A DNA stretch of 64,000 nt from Tricholoma matsutake (Eukaryota; Basidiomycota; Agaricomycetes; Agaricales; Tricholomataceae), in NCBI GenBank assembly GCA_026075535.2, contig AP026544.2:11594001-11658000 (forward strand). The letters run 5' to 3'. Below the pieces are notes generated by a model. The model was given only the letters and a program-made list of their open reading frames with translations, made no database searches and was not told where the DNA came from. Below are positions 23,830-35,862 of this stretch, piece by piece; position 1 is the first letter of the stretch, and each line of letters begins with the position of its first letter. A program made the position numbers and the translations under genes.

Positions 23830-26800
23830 TGATTCCAGTCACCGCTGTAGTCTCCCTAGGGTCTGTACTCTTGGCTACCATGAATAGACAATCTATGCGC
23901 CTGTCTATTCGGGTAGCTGAGTCAGACAATGGGAAAGACATCGCAATGAACGCGCTCCTTGACTCTGGAGCAGGAGGAGTCTTTATCGACTCAAAACTCA
24001 TTGAATGAGAAGGGATCAGGACATATCCCTTAGGCCGCACCATCCAGGCCACAAACATAGATGGGACCCTGAATAGGCAGGGAACAATCACCAGATGCAT
24101 GAAAGGGAGGCTCCACATCAATGGGAGGAGCTACCCAATGGAATACCTAGTTGCTGGACTAGGCAAAGAATCGGTAATCCTGGGCCTGCCATGGCTGTGG
24201 GAGATAAACCCGATCATCGACTGGAAGAAGGGAACCTTTGAGTTCTGAGATGAAGAACGATGGGCTCAAATCCAATGAATCTTGGAGAAGACAAGAAGAG
24301 CTGAACAGGCCCTCCCAAACACCCTAAAACTCCCCAGGGTTGACACTGAAAGGGAAGCACCCAATGACAGAATGGCATGAATTCAACACATCATAGCCAA
24401 GACAAGACAGAGGCTCTCTGAAGAGAAAGAGAGGAGCCTTGCCTGAGCCAGATTGGCTGTGGCAAAAACCAGAGAAAGACTCTCCAAAGAGAAGGAGAGA
24501 AACCTTGCCTGAGTATGACTGGCCGTGGCAAAGACAAAGGAAAGGCTTTCTGAAAAGAAAGTGAAAGAACTGAATTCGGTCCAGAAAGCCATTGCAAAAA
24601 CCAAGACCAGGGGTACTCCTAAAGAAGGTAGGACCCTCAAAGCAGTGAGACGCACCGTTGCCAAGACCCGAGAAAACCAGAAGAAAGAACAACTGGAGAA
24701 GGGCAAAAACAATGAATGTGACAGGACATGACAAATCGTGCAAAAGATGAAGGAATTGCTAACCTCCACAGGGGAGGGAAGCACCAGCAAAAGGAATGTG
24801 AAAACGACACCATGAAACAGGGCAAATGACCCTCAACAATGGACTACCCCAACCCACGATTATAGGACCCCAGATCATGGTGCCATCAATGCTGAAGTAC
24901 CTATGCCTAGGGAGACCCCCCCTCAAGTGAAGGTCAAAGAAGTACCTGATGAGGAACTACTGGCAGACACTGGCATGGAAATATGAGCAATGGGAGAAAC
25001 CCACAAACAAGATGCGACAGACCTCCTGATCGCATATGTACAAGGAGAACCAGTCATTGGCATATTTGAACCACCAGAAGAACCACCCCTGACCGAGGAA
25101 CACCGAGGACTGACCCATACATACTTACGGAAAACAAACACGATCTCCAGCATGACAAAAGGCAAGGGCTCCCCAGAATATGTATTCTTGAAGAGCACAT
25201 GGATCAGAGCAAAAACATCCATTTCCCAGCGACTCACACATGAACAAGATGAGGGGAGAGAGGCCAGCAAACAGACCCTGGATGACTTACTGCCACCGGA
25301 ATACCAGAAATACAGACAAGTATTTGAGAAAGCCGCATCTGAACAATTCCTGGAATCAAGAACATGGGATCATGCGATTGACTTGAAGGAAGGCTTTGTA
25401 CCAAAGGATTGCAAAGTCTACCCACTGACAATGAAAGAACAAGAGAAACTCAATGAGTTTCTCGATGAAAACCTGGAAAAAGGATACATCTGACCATCAA
25501 AATTGCCCATGGCATCCCCATTCTTCTTCGTGTCGAAGAAGGACTCTGACACTCTGTGACCTTGCCAAAACTATTGCTATCTGAATGAAGGAATGATCTG
25601 GAACAACTACCCCCTGCCACTGATTGGAGACCTCTTGGACAAGCTGAAGGGAGTGAGATTTTTCACAAAGCTTGATATTCGATGGGGATATCATAATGTA
25701 CGGATAAAGAAAGGAGACGAGTGGAAGGCAGCATTCAAGACTAACTGAGGGCTATTTGAGCTGATGGTAATGTTCTTTGGGCTGTGCAACTCACCGGCAA
25801 CATTCCAGGCCATGATGAACGATCTCTTCTGAGACATGTTAGATGAAGGATGGCTCGTCATCTATATGGACGACATCCTGATCTTCTTGAAGATAGAAGA
25901 AGAACACCAGATAAGGACCAAAAGGGTCCTCAAACAACTATGACAATGCAATCTCTACCTGAAAATAGAGAAGTGCAAGTTCAATGTGCAAGAAGTTGAC
26001 TTCTTGGGCATGATCATCAGGCCCAACAAACTTGCAATGGACAACATGAAACTGGCTGGGATCAAGGACTGGCCCACGCCAAAGACAGTGAAGGATGTAA
26101 GATCCTTCCTAGGATTCAGAAACTTCTATCAACAATTCATTGGACACTTTGCGGATCTGGCCAGACCGCTGAACGATTTGACAAAGAAGAACCAGAAATT
26201 AGAATGGACAAATGACTGCCAGCAGTCGTTTGATGTGCTAAAAAGGAAGTTCAACGAAGCCCCAGTACTGCTGATGCCAGACGCAACAAAACCATTTGTG
26301 GTGGAATCTGATGCCTTGAAATTTGCGACAGGCGCAGTACTCAGACAACAGGATGCCAATGGAGACTGGCACCCATGCAGATACATCTCTCATTCTTTCA
26401 ATGAAGCAGAAAGAAATTATGAGATATAAGACAGGGAACAACAGGGAGTAATCTGAGCACTGGAAACATGGAGACACTACCTACAGGGGATGCCATTCCC
26501 TGTGATGGTACTATCCAATCACAAGAACCTGACATACTTCCGTCAGGCATAGAAACTGAACTGACGACAGGCTAGATGGAGCATCCACCTATCACAATTC
26601 GACCTACATACCAGGATCACAGATGGTTCAATCTGATGCCCTATCGAGGAGAGCAAATCTGTCAAGAACTGTTCCTCGCCCGATCAGAACCCGCATCCGT
26701 CCAACCCTTTCCCGCATGTCAAACCTGATTTTTGTCTATGCCTCCCAATTTCATTCCTGGCTGCCTTGCACCGCCCACACTGCTGTGCACCAGGCCACCT

Positions 26801-28270
26801 TGTACAGCATTCATGGCTTCCTTCCCAAGGCTGCCATCCCTATTGCAAATTCAACTACGGATTCCTGTGCAGCTCCTGCTAGATAATTTATCTATGCAGT
26901 CAAGACACTGCCACAGTCTTTGTTCCTGTTCCGCATTATTCCAGACTACAGTATTTAAGCTTAGTTAGTTTTGCCTTGTATTCCTCAGTTTGTATATCGA
27001 CATAGACTCGACTTTACCCTGCCAATCTAAAACCTCCTTCTACTCCAACCTCTGTCCTCTAAGAGTCTGAACTCCATTCGACTCAACCTCTAGTCTCCCT
27101 CTGAAGTTCTAGTCTCATCTGAACTTAACCTAAGTCCCCCCGTACTCCTCCCCGCATTTACCTGCACTTTCCTGCTCCTACCTCCAGACCTTCAACTTGA
27201 AATTAGGACACCAGACGAGGTGAAGGGTGCAGCTTCTTACAAGCTGAAGCCAAGTCCTTTCTGTTTCCCCTCCTGCAGAATCCGCATCGACCCGACAACT
27301 CCCACTATTATCACCCGCAGTGTCTGATTGGATTCCAATGAGCCCTCTCAGATCAGTTCTTAACAAGATCACATAGCTGAAGAAGACACTGATAATGAGG
27401 ACAAGACCATCCTTGCTGACGAACTATTCATGAAAACGATTGACGCTGAGCTCCAGGGAGCCCTGGTCTCAGCAATAATGAAGGATGACCTTGTAAATGA
27501 CGCTTTATGAGCTCTGAAGAACAATGGAACTCCCCCAATCAAGTCTGCATTGGAGGACTGGAAATTCAAAGACGGCCTGCCCTTTTTCAAAGACAGATGC
27601 TATGTGCCACAGGATGAAACCCTCCGCCAAGCAATCATACAGAAATACCATGATAGCATCACAACAGGGCACCCTGGACAATGGCAGATGATCAAACTGA
27701 TCCAACAAGACTACTGGTGGCCAGGAATGGCCAACTTCATAAAGAAGTATGTCGAAGGCTGTGCAAAATGCCAGCAAATGAAGATCAACATGCACCCGAC
27801 AACCCCACCACTGACACCGATATCATCCAATGCCAGCAGACCATTCAAACTGGTGACGACGGATTTCATTATGGATCTGCCCATAATAAACAGATTTGAC
27901 TCAATCATGGTCGTGGTAGACCATGGTCTTACAAAGGGGGTAATTTTTATCCCTTGTGCAAAGATGATCGATGCACTTGGTGCCGCAGACCTTTACCTGC
28001 GCCATGTATACACAAGATTTGGACTCCCCAGAAGAATCATCTCAGACAGAGACCCTCGATTCACATCCAAACTCTTCTGAGAACTCGGACAACTGCTCGG
28101 GATCAAGCTATCCATGAGCACCGCTTATCACCCCCAGACCGATGGAGAAACAGAATGAGTAAACCAAGAGCTAGAAGTTTACCTCCACATGTTCTGTTCA
28201 AACAAACCTGAAGATTGGGAGTGTTATCTCCCAACAGCAGAATTCATGCACAACCAGAAGACACACTCCG
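23830..28270 (+). pseudogene. pol: Pol of element 4, interrupted and 3' truncated
   Basis: Domains in order: protease with LLDSGAGGVFID (about 23960) and VILGLPWL (24180); a Lys/Arg/Glu-rich linker with an internal duplication (24390-24590); reverse transcriptase with KLDIRWGY and the active site YMDDILIF (about 25865); RNase H with FVVESDA; a solo LTR after ALSRRA; integrase zinc finger H-x-H...C-x2-C (27650-27780), then catalytic TTDFIMDLP, ISDRDPRF and DGETE, after which homology ends. Well over fifteen in-frame TGA codons mark the ORF, most at places where relatives carry arginine (for example GYI-PSK, TL-PCQ, KTN-GLF, TE-VNQ). One base is also missing near 26610. Confidence 0.85.
26660..27365 (-). 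repeat. Solo LTR, family D, copy 2
   Basis: A 706-bp inverse copy of 22374-23078 inserted in pol between RNase H and integrase. Flanks AAATC (26655-26659) and AGATC (27366-27370) are a 5-bp target duplication with one substitution. Removing it joins ...LSRRAN to H-x-AEEDTDNED. Confidence 0.87.
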
Positions 28271-28367
28271 GCCTATTGTTTCTATTCTTACTTGATATGC
28301 ATCTATCTTTCCGATTGGACGATAAGGACCTCCCTTGTAGTATAAGTACTGCAACTCGTAGTAGGGA

Positions 28368-28610
28368 TGTCCTTAGTTTAGATCTAGGCATTCTACAGCC
28401 TTAACTTGCAAACTCGTAAACTTACTCGAAACCACTAAGGAAGCCCCTTAGTGCGTGAACCTGAATGACTCTATGCAGAAGGCCTGCTAGAGTGCACTAC
28501 CCATCTTATGTCGGATGCTTCAAGTAAGACTAGTGCCGAACGACTTGTCTTGGAAGCACCTCATTGAATGACATCGACTAGATCGAGTGGTTGAGGCTTC
28601 GCCCATAACA
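28368..28610 (+). repeat. 3' LTR of element 4 (family C)
   Basis: A 243-bp partner of the LTR at 21647. It retains more CG dinucleotides than the 5' copy (for example CTCG where the 5' copy has CTTG). Confidence 0.88.
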
Positions 28611-31332
28611 ATGTCCATAACATAAGAGTTTCTGGTATGAGATGTAACTGCATGTGGACCTGATAAGTCTACCCATACTTTTTCTAACTTCCATGTCGCC
28701 TTATGCCCAATCCCTTCCCCACGCTTCTTTGGAATGGGCATCTTTGTCTGTTTGCCCAGAATGCATGATTCACATTTGGGCGGTTTAGAAGCAAAGGTGA
28801 TAGGCACACCTGTAAGTATACCCTTCTTGGCCATATCCCAAAGGGATTGATAATTTGCATGGCCAAGTCGACAGTGCCAGGTCTCAAGGTCAGGGGATTT
28901 GTGGACAGTCAAAGCATGGTCGGCAGCAGCAGAGTAAAGGTGAAGTGAGTACAATCTCTTGTTGGCAAGTAATGTTCCACAAGCAATAGTAGCTCCAGTA
29001 GATTTATCCGTGATCCAGCATGATGAGCTATCAAAATGCGCCACGGCATTTGAATCGTTGGTGAGGGAACTAACTGAGATAAGCTGGACTGCCACATCTG
29101 GGATGTAAAGCATGTTACATAACAATATTGATGCGCCCTGTGCTATGTGTAGTTTTATGTCACTGACTCCAATAGCCACAATGGAGGACCCCCCAACACC
29201 TTTCACAGGGCGAGGCAGTATTTGGCTAAGGGCAAGGAAGTCTGCCTTGTCTGGTGAGATGTGGACTGTGGCGCCTGTATCAATAATAAAAGGGAAATGG
29301 GTGAGGGAAATTCAGGATCATTGTTTTTGGTTAAGTGGTTCAACAGTAAAGGTGCCCTCTGCAGGAGGCAAAGTATGGCAGTTCCAGTCAATAGTTGTGG
29401 TTGCCTCCTCCTCAATAACAAGCCATCCTTCATATTCTACCTCCTCAATTGACGCTGTGGGAAGAGGATCACCAGCGATGATGATACTCAACCTGGGAAA
29501 ACCACCTAAACTGCCGATGAGGCAATCAATGATATTAGCGACAAGTCCGAGGAAGGGTGCGAGTCGTTCCGAATGTTTGGGGTCCAACTTATGGGTAGAT
29601 AACTAGTTGGTACTAGTCGTGAAGGTAGTGGTATGAGAGACAAAGGTGTTTGGCGCGGTCCAATCGAGTATCGATCAATATTGAGGATGATCGACGAGAT
29701 CAAAGTGTGTATTCTGAGGACCTTTTGATAGGTCAAAAGTATATGAAGGCTATAGTCGATGGCTAGAACATGTTGAAATGGTTGCTAGTGCTAATGACGA
29801 GAGGATTGAAGGAAGATCCAGGACGTGATGATCACAGAGGTTTCTCGTTGATCGAGAAAACTTGTAGAGACTTAGATTGTTTTAGAAAGTTGATCAGATG
29901 CTTAGAACTGTATACGAGATGATAGGTGAAGACAATTTCTTTTTCTTCTCAAGTAGATACTACAGAGTTTTATATGTTTTAAAAGAAACTTCCTAAAAAG
30001 GTATAAGAACATGTGTAGAACATGAGGCAAAAGATATGAGTTAAGGCACAAGGCCAAAAAAGAGACTGGAACCCAAAGAAGAAAGAGATGTATCATATGA
30101 TGAAGGAGTAATAAAGGGAAAGAACTAAAAAGAGACTGTCCTTTGTGTATAAACCACACTAAGTCTCGCAATAATCCATCCAGCAGGTTCTGTACGTGAT
30201 AGGGACTTGAAACGAGGCTGACCTATGATCAGCAGGTTTGAGCACGAGTTGGAATACATCCTAGCACATGGTCTTCCACCATTTAGATAATGAGGGTGGC
30301 ACCCGATGTCGCTTGTAGTCTCTCGATATTGATTGATAACGCTCAACAATGGTTGACAATGTTCGATCACGGTCGCGGCTGTTCAAAGTTGATCAGGGAT
30401 GTTCGAGGGTCATTTAGAGGGATCTTAGGGCCTTTTGGGATAGTCCTAAGGTTGTGCTATGTGGGCTCTTGGTACGATCAATGTTGCTGGTGATGTTTTG
30501 ATGTGGTCAATGTGATATCGTGATCGATAGACTGCGTTGCGCTGCGTCTGGGACATCGTAGGAGTTAGCTGATGTGATTAGAATATGGTTGAAATGGTGA
30601 ATTGGCCCTTGAGCCGAGGAGACAACCTATCAGTGAGCCCAGCAAATGGGGCATAAGTGTCAGGTTGAGGGTCTGTAGGGTCAGAGTCCACCATAACCAT
30701 GAAGGCCGGTCCATTAACATCTTTCACAGTAATGGGAACCTTTGGAGGTTTTGACAAAGCATTGGCCTTCTTCCCTTTTTCACGAGCCACTCTCTGGGCT
30801 GCCACAGATTCCTCAATTGTCATCCCAGCCATTCCCTCGCCTTGATACAGTATTCAGTCGAATGTCCTGCTTTTCCACAATTGGTATTCCCACAAACCTG
30901 CCCATTAAATGGCTTGGTTGATTTAGCACAAGCAGTGAGAGCTACAGATGACCTGGAGTCTGTGCAGTGGTCATTCTCAAGGAGCAACTGTTCATTTTCC
31001 AGGAATAGGCAGATATCTTTCAATGTATAAGGGGATTCCTTCATGGAGGCAGCGATGTCACAAGAGATAATTGATTGTGCATGAGGAAAATTTTCGCTGA
31101 GGGAGTTCAAAAGGGCAATGCAACAAAGGAGGTTGGGTTTGATGTCCCCCATAGTGAATGCATGCTCAATGAGGGCACCAATTTTGTCGGCCATCTCAGG
31201 AAGGGGAGTGTCAGTGCTGCATTGGGTGGTGAGGGCTTGTTGTAATAACTGGACCTGCCAAACAGGACCCTCATTCTGGTGTTGTTTACAAAGTGCCTCC
31301 CAGTTTACAGTTGTACTTGTTCTCTGGGACAT
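28611..31332 (-). pseudogene. Ty1/copia Gag-Pol, truncated and interrupted
   Basis: From the ATG at 31332 downwards: a Gag with a helical N-terminal part (MSQRTSTTVNWEAL...) and a zinc knuckle-like C-x4-C-x4-H-x4-C near 30870 (CGNTNCGKAGHSTEYC); after an insertion (29690-30580) the protease/linker region with SIIIAGDPLP; then the GAG-pre-integrase domain with TWHCRLGHANYQSL and CESCILGKQ (H-H-C-C), and the first strand of integrase (VDLSGPHAV) where element 4 cuts it at 28610. Reverse transcriptase and RNase H are absent. Order protease-integrase identifies Ty1/copia rather than Ty3/gypsy. Confidence 0.8.
29690..30580. mobile_element. About 0.9-kb insertion in the copia element
   Basis: Copia coding text stops near LTDRLSPRLKGQFTI (30580 side) and resumes near APNTFVSHTTTF (29690 side). 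The intervening DNA has no reading frame of note and is rich in GATCGA / GTTGATCA words. I could not fix terminal repeats or a target duplication, so the type is unknown. Confidence 0.5.
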
Positions 31333-32080
31333 GCTATGGCCTCAACTGCTATATGGATGGTGCCCAATGCAGTCCAACATCATATACTATGATATGATGC
31401 CCTAATCTTGATACTATAACAAGCTATCAAAGCAGTATAATTCATGAGTGAGTGACTGCACCTACTTCAACACATCAACTCTCTACCTGTCTTCCACAGA
31501 CTGTTGCACCATTATTGAGCATGGATAATATTCAATATGCTCTAGAATAGCTAGGTATACTGCCATTAATTGGCCATGCCACCTAGCATAGAGTGGTAAT
31601 AATATTTAGTGAGTATATGAAGAACCTGTTGCCTGGGATAGATTACTGACAATATGGATCATACATAGGCTATTTCCTTGAGGCAGTGGACTATATTAAC
31701 CACTGGTGATCACTTTTTAACAATAGGTCTATTAGATATTCTATGGTGAGTCATTCTCACTTTTGTTGATGGGACATCCATGCCCTGGTGGGTCAGGATC
31801 TTCCTCCCCCACAATGCCACTTATATACCCTCATTCCACTTCATTAATAGGGCTAGGAATCAAAAAAAGCGAACTTTGCTCCATGGATCTCCCAGGGTAA
31901 GTATTTCTCCTCCTGACCACACACTTCTATTTTTGTCCATGCTGACTATTTGAAGCACCTTGGGAAGGTTTTCCTATTGTTTATCAAGCATGTGTTATGC
32001 TATTCCAAGGCCAATTTGATGAAGGGAAGGGTTGGAAGCACATAGGTAAGCTACATTGTATCGAATGATACAACCTATCA
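31333..32080. other. Leader/LTR side of the copia element and flank
   Basis: Just upstream of the copia Gag start the minus strand reads TTGTTATAGTATCAAGATTAG, which resembles an initiator-methionine-tRNA primer-binding site (TGGTATCAGAGC-like). A 5' LTR should therefore lie to the right of 31430, but with no second copy I cannot delimit it. No gene seen up to 32080. Confidence 0.35.
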
Positions 32081-32760
32081 AACACATACATTGTATCAAA
32101 TGATACGGGTTCGATGGACGCTGTCAAACTCACTATATAAAGTCACTATACTATATTAACCAATGACTACATTGTACACTGATTATTATACCTTACAATA
32201 GACATGCATTAGGAATGTAATACAGACATTAGTAACATCTGAAATGCAATGGGCACAGACGTGGCCATGGACACGGGGACAGACACAGGGATGGCCATGG
32301 CATCACCATTGGGCACGGACACATTAACCTATGAATACTATTGACTTTTGATGGATGCCATCAAACTCACAATATATTTGTACATACTCTATTAATAAAC
32401 TAATGACTACATTACTACTTTACTTGCTGTACCATACAGATAGACATGCATTAAGAACATAGTACAGACATTAGTAATGTTTGAAATGCAATTGCAGGGA
32501 AGGGGACAGGGATGGGGACAGGAGCGGGGACAGGGACTATTGACTGTACACATTGTATTATCTGTTTCAATGGATGCCGTTGAACTCACTATATATTTGT
32601 ACATACTCTATTAATTACCCAATGACTACATTACTACTTTACTTGCTGTACCATGCAATTGCAGGGAAGGGGACATGGACTGGGATGGGGATGGGGATGG
32701 GAATGGGGATGGGGATGGGAATGGGAATGGGAATGGGGATGGGAATGGGGAAGCGGCACT
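32080..32760 (+). repeat. Three copies of a 230-240-bp unit plus a GGGATG array
   Basis: Copies begin near 32110, 32348 and 32569, each with GATGC(C/T)(A/G)T(C/T)(A/G)AACTCAC(T/A)ATATA, then ..CTATTAA..AATGACTACATT.. and CAGACATTAGTAA. Each ends in a G-rich run; the last is GGGATGGGAATGGG repeated over 32676-32750. Purely repetitive, no coding role suggested. Confidence 0.8.
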
Positions 32761-33026
32761 GACATCGGGGCTTGACAGGACCACAAAAACAATGATATTA
32801 CTACAATGATGTGCATTAAGAACAGAATACAGACAAAAGCTACATAGATATATATATAATGAGTAAGGTATTAATTATCCTTCCACATCACTGGGAATTG
32901 GCAGGGGGATCAGCCATAGCGTCTGAGTGGGATGACGGTGTAATTTCTGAGAACCTCCTTTCAAATGATTTCAACTTATTTTCAACCCTTTCCTTCAAAA
33001 TGGCATGTTTTCAATGTTATATCTTG

Positions 33027-33599
33027 TTATTCGAGCTTCTCCACCTCGGCCATGTACAGATGATGACTGGCATCCTTGTATGACATGCCAAGCTGGTCTT
33101 GAAGGGCCTTCACTTCAGCATGGCAGCTCAACAACTCACTGTCTGTCAAGTCCTGCAACAGGATGAACTAATGTAGAAACACAAATGAGGATGACACTTA
33201 CTGGATCAGCAGGTAGGGTGAGCTGGTTGCAGGCCACCAGGTAGTATGGTGGTGTGGTCATGTTGCCACACTGCAAATTGATCATAATGTCAGTTGGCAT
33301 AGACAAGACATGGGAGTGGATAGAGAAACGGGAGCGGCCAGGATATGGGAGCAGCCAAGACACAGCAGTGGCCAGAGACATGGCAGCAGCCCTTAACTTC
33401 AACCTGATTTGAAATAAACAAAGCTTACCCCTCCATCCACATTATGGACATCAAGTTCCAACTTCTGGCGATAGGCATTCATCGCCTGATGAGTGGCAGG
33501 AATCATAAAGTGGGGCACTAAATAGTGGTGCCCATTGTCGGCTCGGATAGGGATGTAGCCATCTAGAACATTGCCTTGAGTTTGATGCTGGTCGCTCAT
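33027..33599 (-). CDS. Small three-exon protein of the KDZ neighbourhood
   Basis: Exons 33599-33429, 33270-33202 and 33152-33027 join in phase 0 with GTAAGC..CAG and GTAAGT..CAG introns, giving 121 residues without a stop. Exon 1 has YLVPHFMIPATHQAM, exon 2 CGNMTTPPYYLVA, exon 3 a predicted helix ELLSCHAEVKALQDQLGMSY ending EVEKLE. I recall similar small proteins near KDZ transposons in agaricomycetes but know no function. The first intron carries CCTGGCCGCTCCC-type repeats. It starts head-to-head with the plus-strand gene beginning near 33790. Unlike its neighbours it is not damaged by TGA stops, so it may still be expressed. Confidence 0.72.
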
Positions 33600-33790
33600 T
33601 GTGGATGGATCAATGTAACAGAGGTTATAATGTGCATCTAATCTAGTAATCAGATATTGATGTTATTTGTTTGGCCTTGATGAACAAACACATGTGATGG
33701 TTGATTTTCATCATTCCAACTTTTGTTGACTTTCAAACCCCATCACTCCTGTCCCCATCCCCGTCCCTGCCCTGACTGAATGTTACAGCT
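33600..33790. promoter_or_regulatory. Shared region between divergent genes
   Basis: About 190 bp separate the ATG at 33599 (minus strand) from the first recognisable exon of the plus-strand gene. It contains AT-rich blocks and, near 33750, a CCCCATCCCCGTCCC run. A bidirectional promoter is inferred from the layout only. Confidence 0.3.
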
Positions 33791-35521
33791 CAACAAGTCC
33801 TCAGCCACATCAGCCAGATTGAGCAGGCTGTTTGAAATGGCCTTCAAACATGAAACATCAAGGCCGTCATGAGGGAACAAAAATGGGCACTTGTAAGTAA
33901 AATACTATCAGGACAACAGTGGGACTAATATACTGTAGAACACATTAGCCAGCCAGAACATCGACGCCCAGATGCACGCCCATCGGCACCACCCAACCCA
34001 ACCACTCCAGCAAGACCAAGTGGGAGTGGCAGGACCAGGCGACTTCAGAGCAGCAGTGGGAGCTCTGGTGAGGATTTAGAAAATGATTGGGAATCAGAGG
34101 GGACAGAAAGTGATGGAGATGGATTGTTGGAGCAAAAGGAGCAAAGGGAACAATGGTGACAACTGGTGCACAGGGCAGTAAGGCCCCCTCCCTGCATACA
34201 ATGCTTCCAGCTTGGGTGACAATGTCATGAACAGGTCAATGGGAAGGGCAAAGTCAAGTGCAAAAAAATGAAAGATGGTCATGGAGAGGACAAGCCAGAG
34301 AAAGGAAAGGGTGCAGCCAGAAGAAAGGTGAAGAAGTCTGGATCCTCACAGAGGTTCACGAGGGAAGAAAAAGGAAAATCAAAGGGTAAGTACTATGTAT
34401 CACCATACAAATAACCACTGAACATTGACCACAGCAACATATTCCTCCAACATCAAGATGGTTGACATTGCGCATGAACACCTGCCCTCCCCTTCTCCCT
34501 CCCCCTCTCCCACTCCCACTTCCATTACTGCTGGGGAGCTCCATGACTTCAACAACCATATACAAGAACTGGAGCATCATCTGTACAATCAGGGTGATTG
34601 GCTCCATCAGAACTTCCCCAGAGCAATGGCCAACATACAGGAGAATATGGCCAGCTTGAGCAGGAGGATGGATGAGATGGAAGAGTTCATGGGGTTCCAC
34701 CCACAACGCCTTGTATTGTACAATGGTGCAGGTGAGCTGCACTATATTAGATATGGTCCCAGCTATAGGCGAAGGTATGGTATGGAGGTTGATGAAGATG
34801 AGCAGGATGCCATGGCCATCACAGGCATAGGGCTGCTGAAGATGGACACGAGGTGGCTTGGGCTGAGGAAGACAGACATGGTGCTGCTCCCACTTCAGCG
34901 GGGCTTGAGCACCATGGACACGGGGCTGCTCCCAGTGGTGTTGAGGACAATGGACATGGGGCCACTGCCGCTCCCACAGGGTTGGAGGAAGATGGTTGGG
35001 GGACCACTCCAGCTCCAACTCCAACTCTGGCTCCAACTCCCACTCCCACACCCACTCCCATTCCCACTCCCACTCCTGCTCCTGCTCCCGCCCCCACTCC
35101 CGTTCCCACACTTCCACCTGCTGCCCCACCTGCTGCTCCTGCACCGCCACCTGCTGCTCCCACCCCCATTCCTGCACTTGCACCACCACCTGCAGCTCCC
35201 ACTCCCACCCCTGCTCCTGCACTTCCACCTGCTGCCCCACTGGCCACTCCCGCACCTCCAGATGCTGCTCCCACTGGGCTTGAGGAAGAAGGACATGGTC
35301 CTCAAATCAAGGTCATCCCCACCATGCCACAAGATTCTGAGGAATCAGTTCAACATATGACCTCTGTGGATGCACCCCTTCCTCCCCTCCTTCAACCCCC
35401 CTCAATCCCCAATGCTGACCCTGTGGAACTGGTAACAGTATCCGCCAGCAATGTGTTCATACCACCCACCCCTCCTTCACTGCTGGCATCGCATTCCCCT
35501 CCTCCTCCACAATTACGCTAA
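33790..35521 (+). pseudogene. Zn2Cys6-like, coiled-coil, Pro-rich protein (decayed)
   Basis: Recognisable pieces in order: a short helical exon (SHISQIEQA) ending at GTAAGT near 33895; a basic region; half of a Zn2Cys6-like cluster, CIQCFQLG-QC, near 34200; an intron 34386-34431 (GTAAGT..CAG); a probable coiled coil with LHDFNNHIQELEHHL and MASLSRRMDEMEEF; then, after a frame change near 34830, GLEEDGHGA-type repeats, a 90-residue Pro/Thr/Ala stretch and the stop at 35519. TGA codons at QAV-NGLQT-NIK, EQW-QLV and QLG-QCH each fit a lost CGA arginine. The order matches the better-kept gene at 47802-50062. DNA binding is possible from the cysteine pattern but not shown. Confidence 0.6.
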
Positions 35522-35803
35522 TCCCCTTGCCATTTGTCACCTGCCCAGCCTTCGAGAGGTACCAGCCCTCAGCCAAACCCAAAGAAGAGAGCGGGAACAT
35601 CTGAGGACAGAGAGGAGGTCAAATGAGGCAGAAAAAAGTAATGGTTGGACCATTTTATTTTACATTCATACAGAAATACTGTTGTATAATTAGTCTGAAA
35701 ATTTCACATTTTTCCTCTTCTCTCTTTTACCAAGGGTTGTGTTTAAAATGGCCTCCTGTTGCACAAGGTCATCAGCTGTCTTTTGGTGTTGACCCTCTGA
35801 TTG

Positions 35804-35862
35804 GTTGATTGTCAGGTTTTGTTGGGGGGTGGGGTCATTGGTTGATAGCTAACCATTGTGGA
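35804..35862 (+). repeat. 60-bp direct repeat, copy 1
   Basis: GATTGTCAGGTTTTGTTGGG, a short G-run, then GGTCATTGGTTGATAGCTAACCA. The second copy is at 37171-37229 in the same orientation. Confidence 0.75.

Larger units (their letters stand above)
21647..28610 (+). mobile_element. Ty3/gypsy retrotransposon, element 4
   Basis: LTRs at 21647-21888 and 28368-28610 start TGTCCTTAGTTTAGATC and end GCCC(T/A)TAACA. Between them lie gag (21996-23818) and pol (about 23830-28270), both decayed, and two solo LTRs of another family (22374-23078 and 26660-27365). The 3' part of integrase and everything down to the 3' LTR is deleted. The LTRs show roughly a dozen differences, most of them CG against TG or CA. 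Flanks do not give a target duplication: the right flank is copia integrase and the left is unrelated. Confidence 0.88.

Noticed and set aside
22374..27365. Long terminal inverted repeats of a DNA transposon enclosing gag-pol
   Set aside because: Each copy has its own 5-bp target duplication and TG...CA ends, so they are separate solo LTRs.
22250..28100. UGA decoded as tryptophan in element 4, i.e. an alternative genetic code
   Set aside because: TGG is still used for conserved tryptophans (DYWWPGM, KDWPTP), and most TGA positions are arginine in relatives; CGA to TGA decay explains them better.
34356..35332. Minus-strand frames of 145-299 codons rich in Trp, Glu or Gly/Ala
   Set aside because: Antisense shadows of the Pro/Thr/Ala repeat of the plus-strand gene at 33790-35521.
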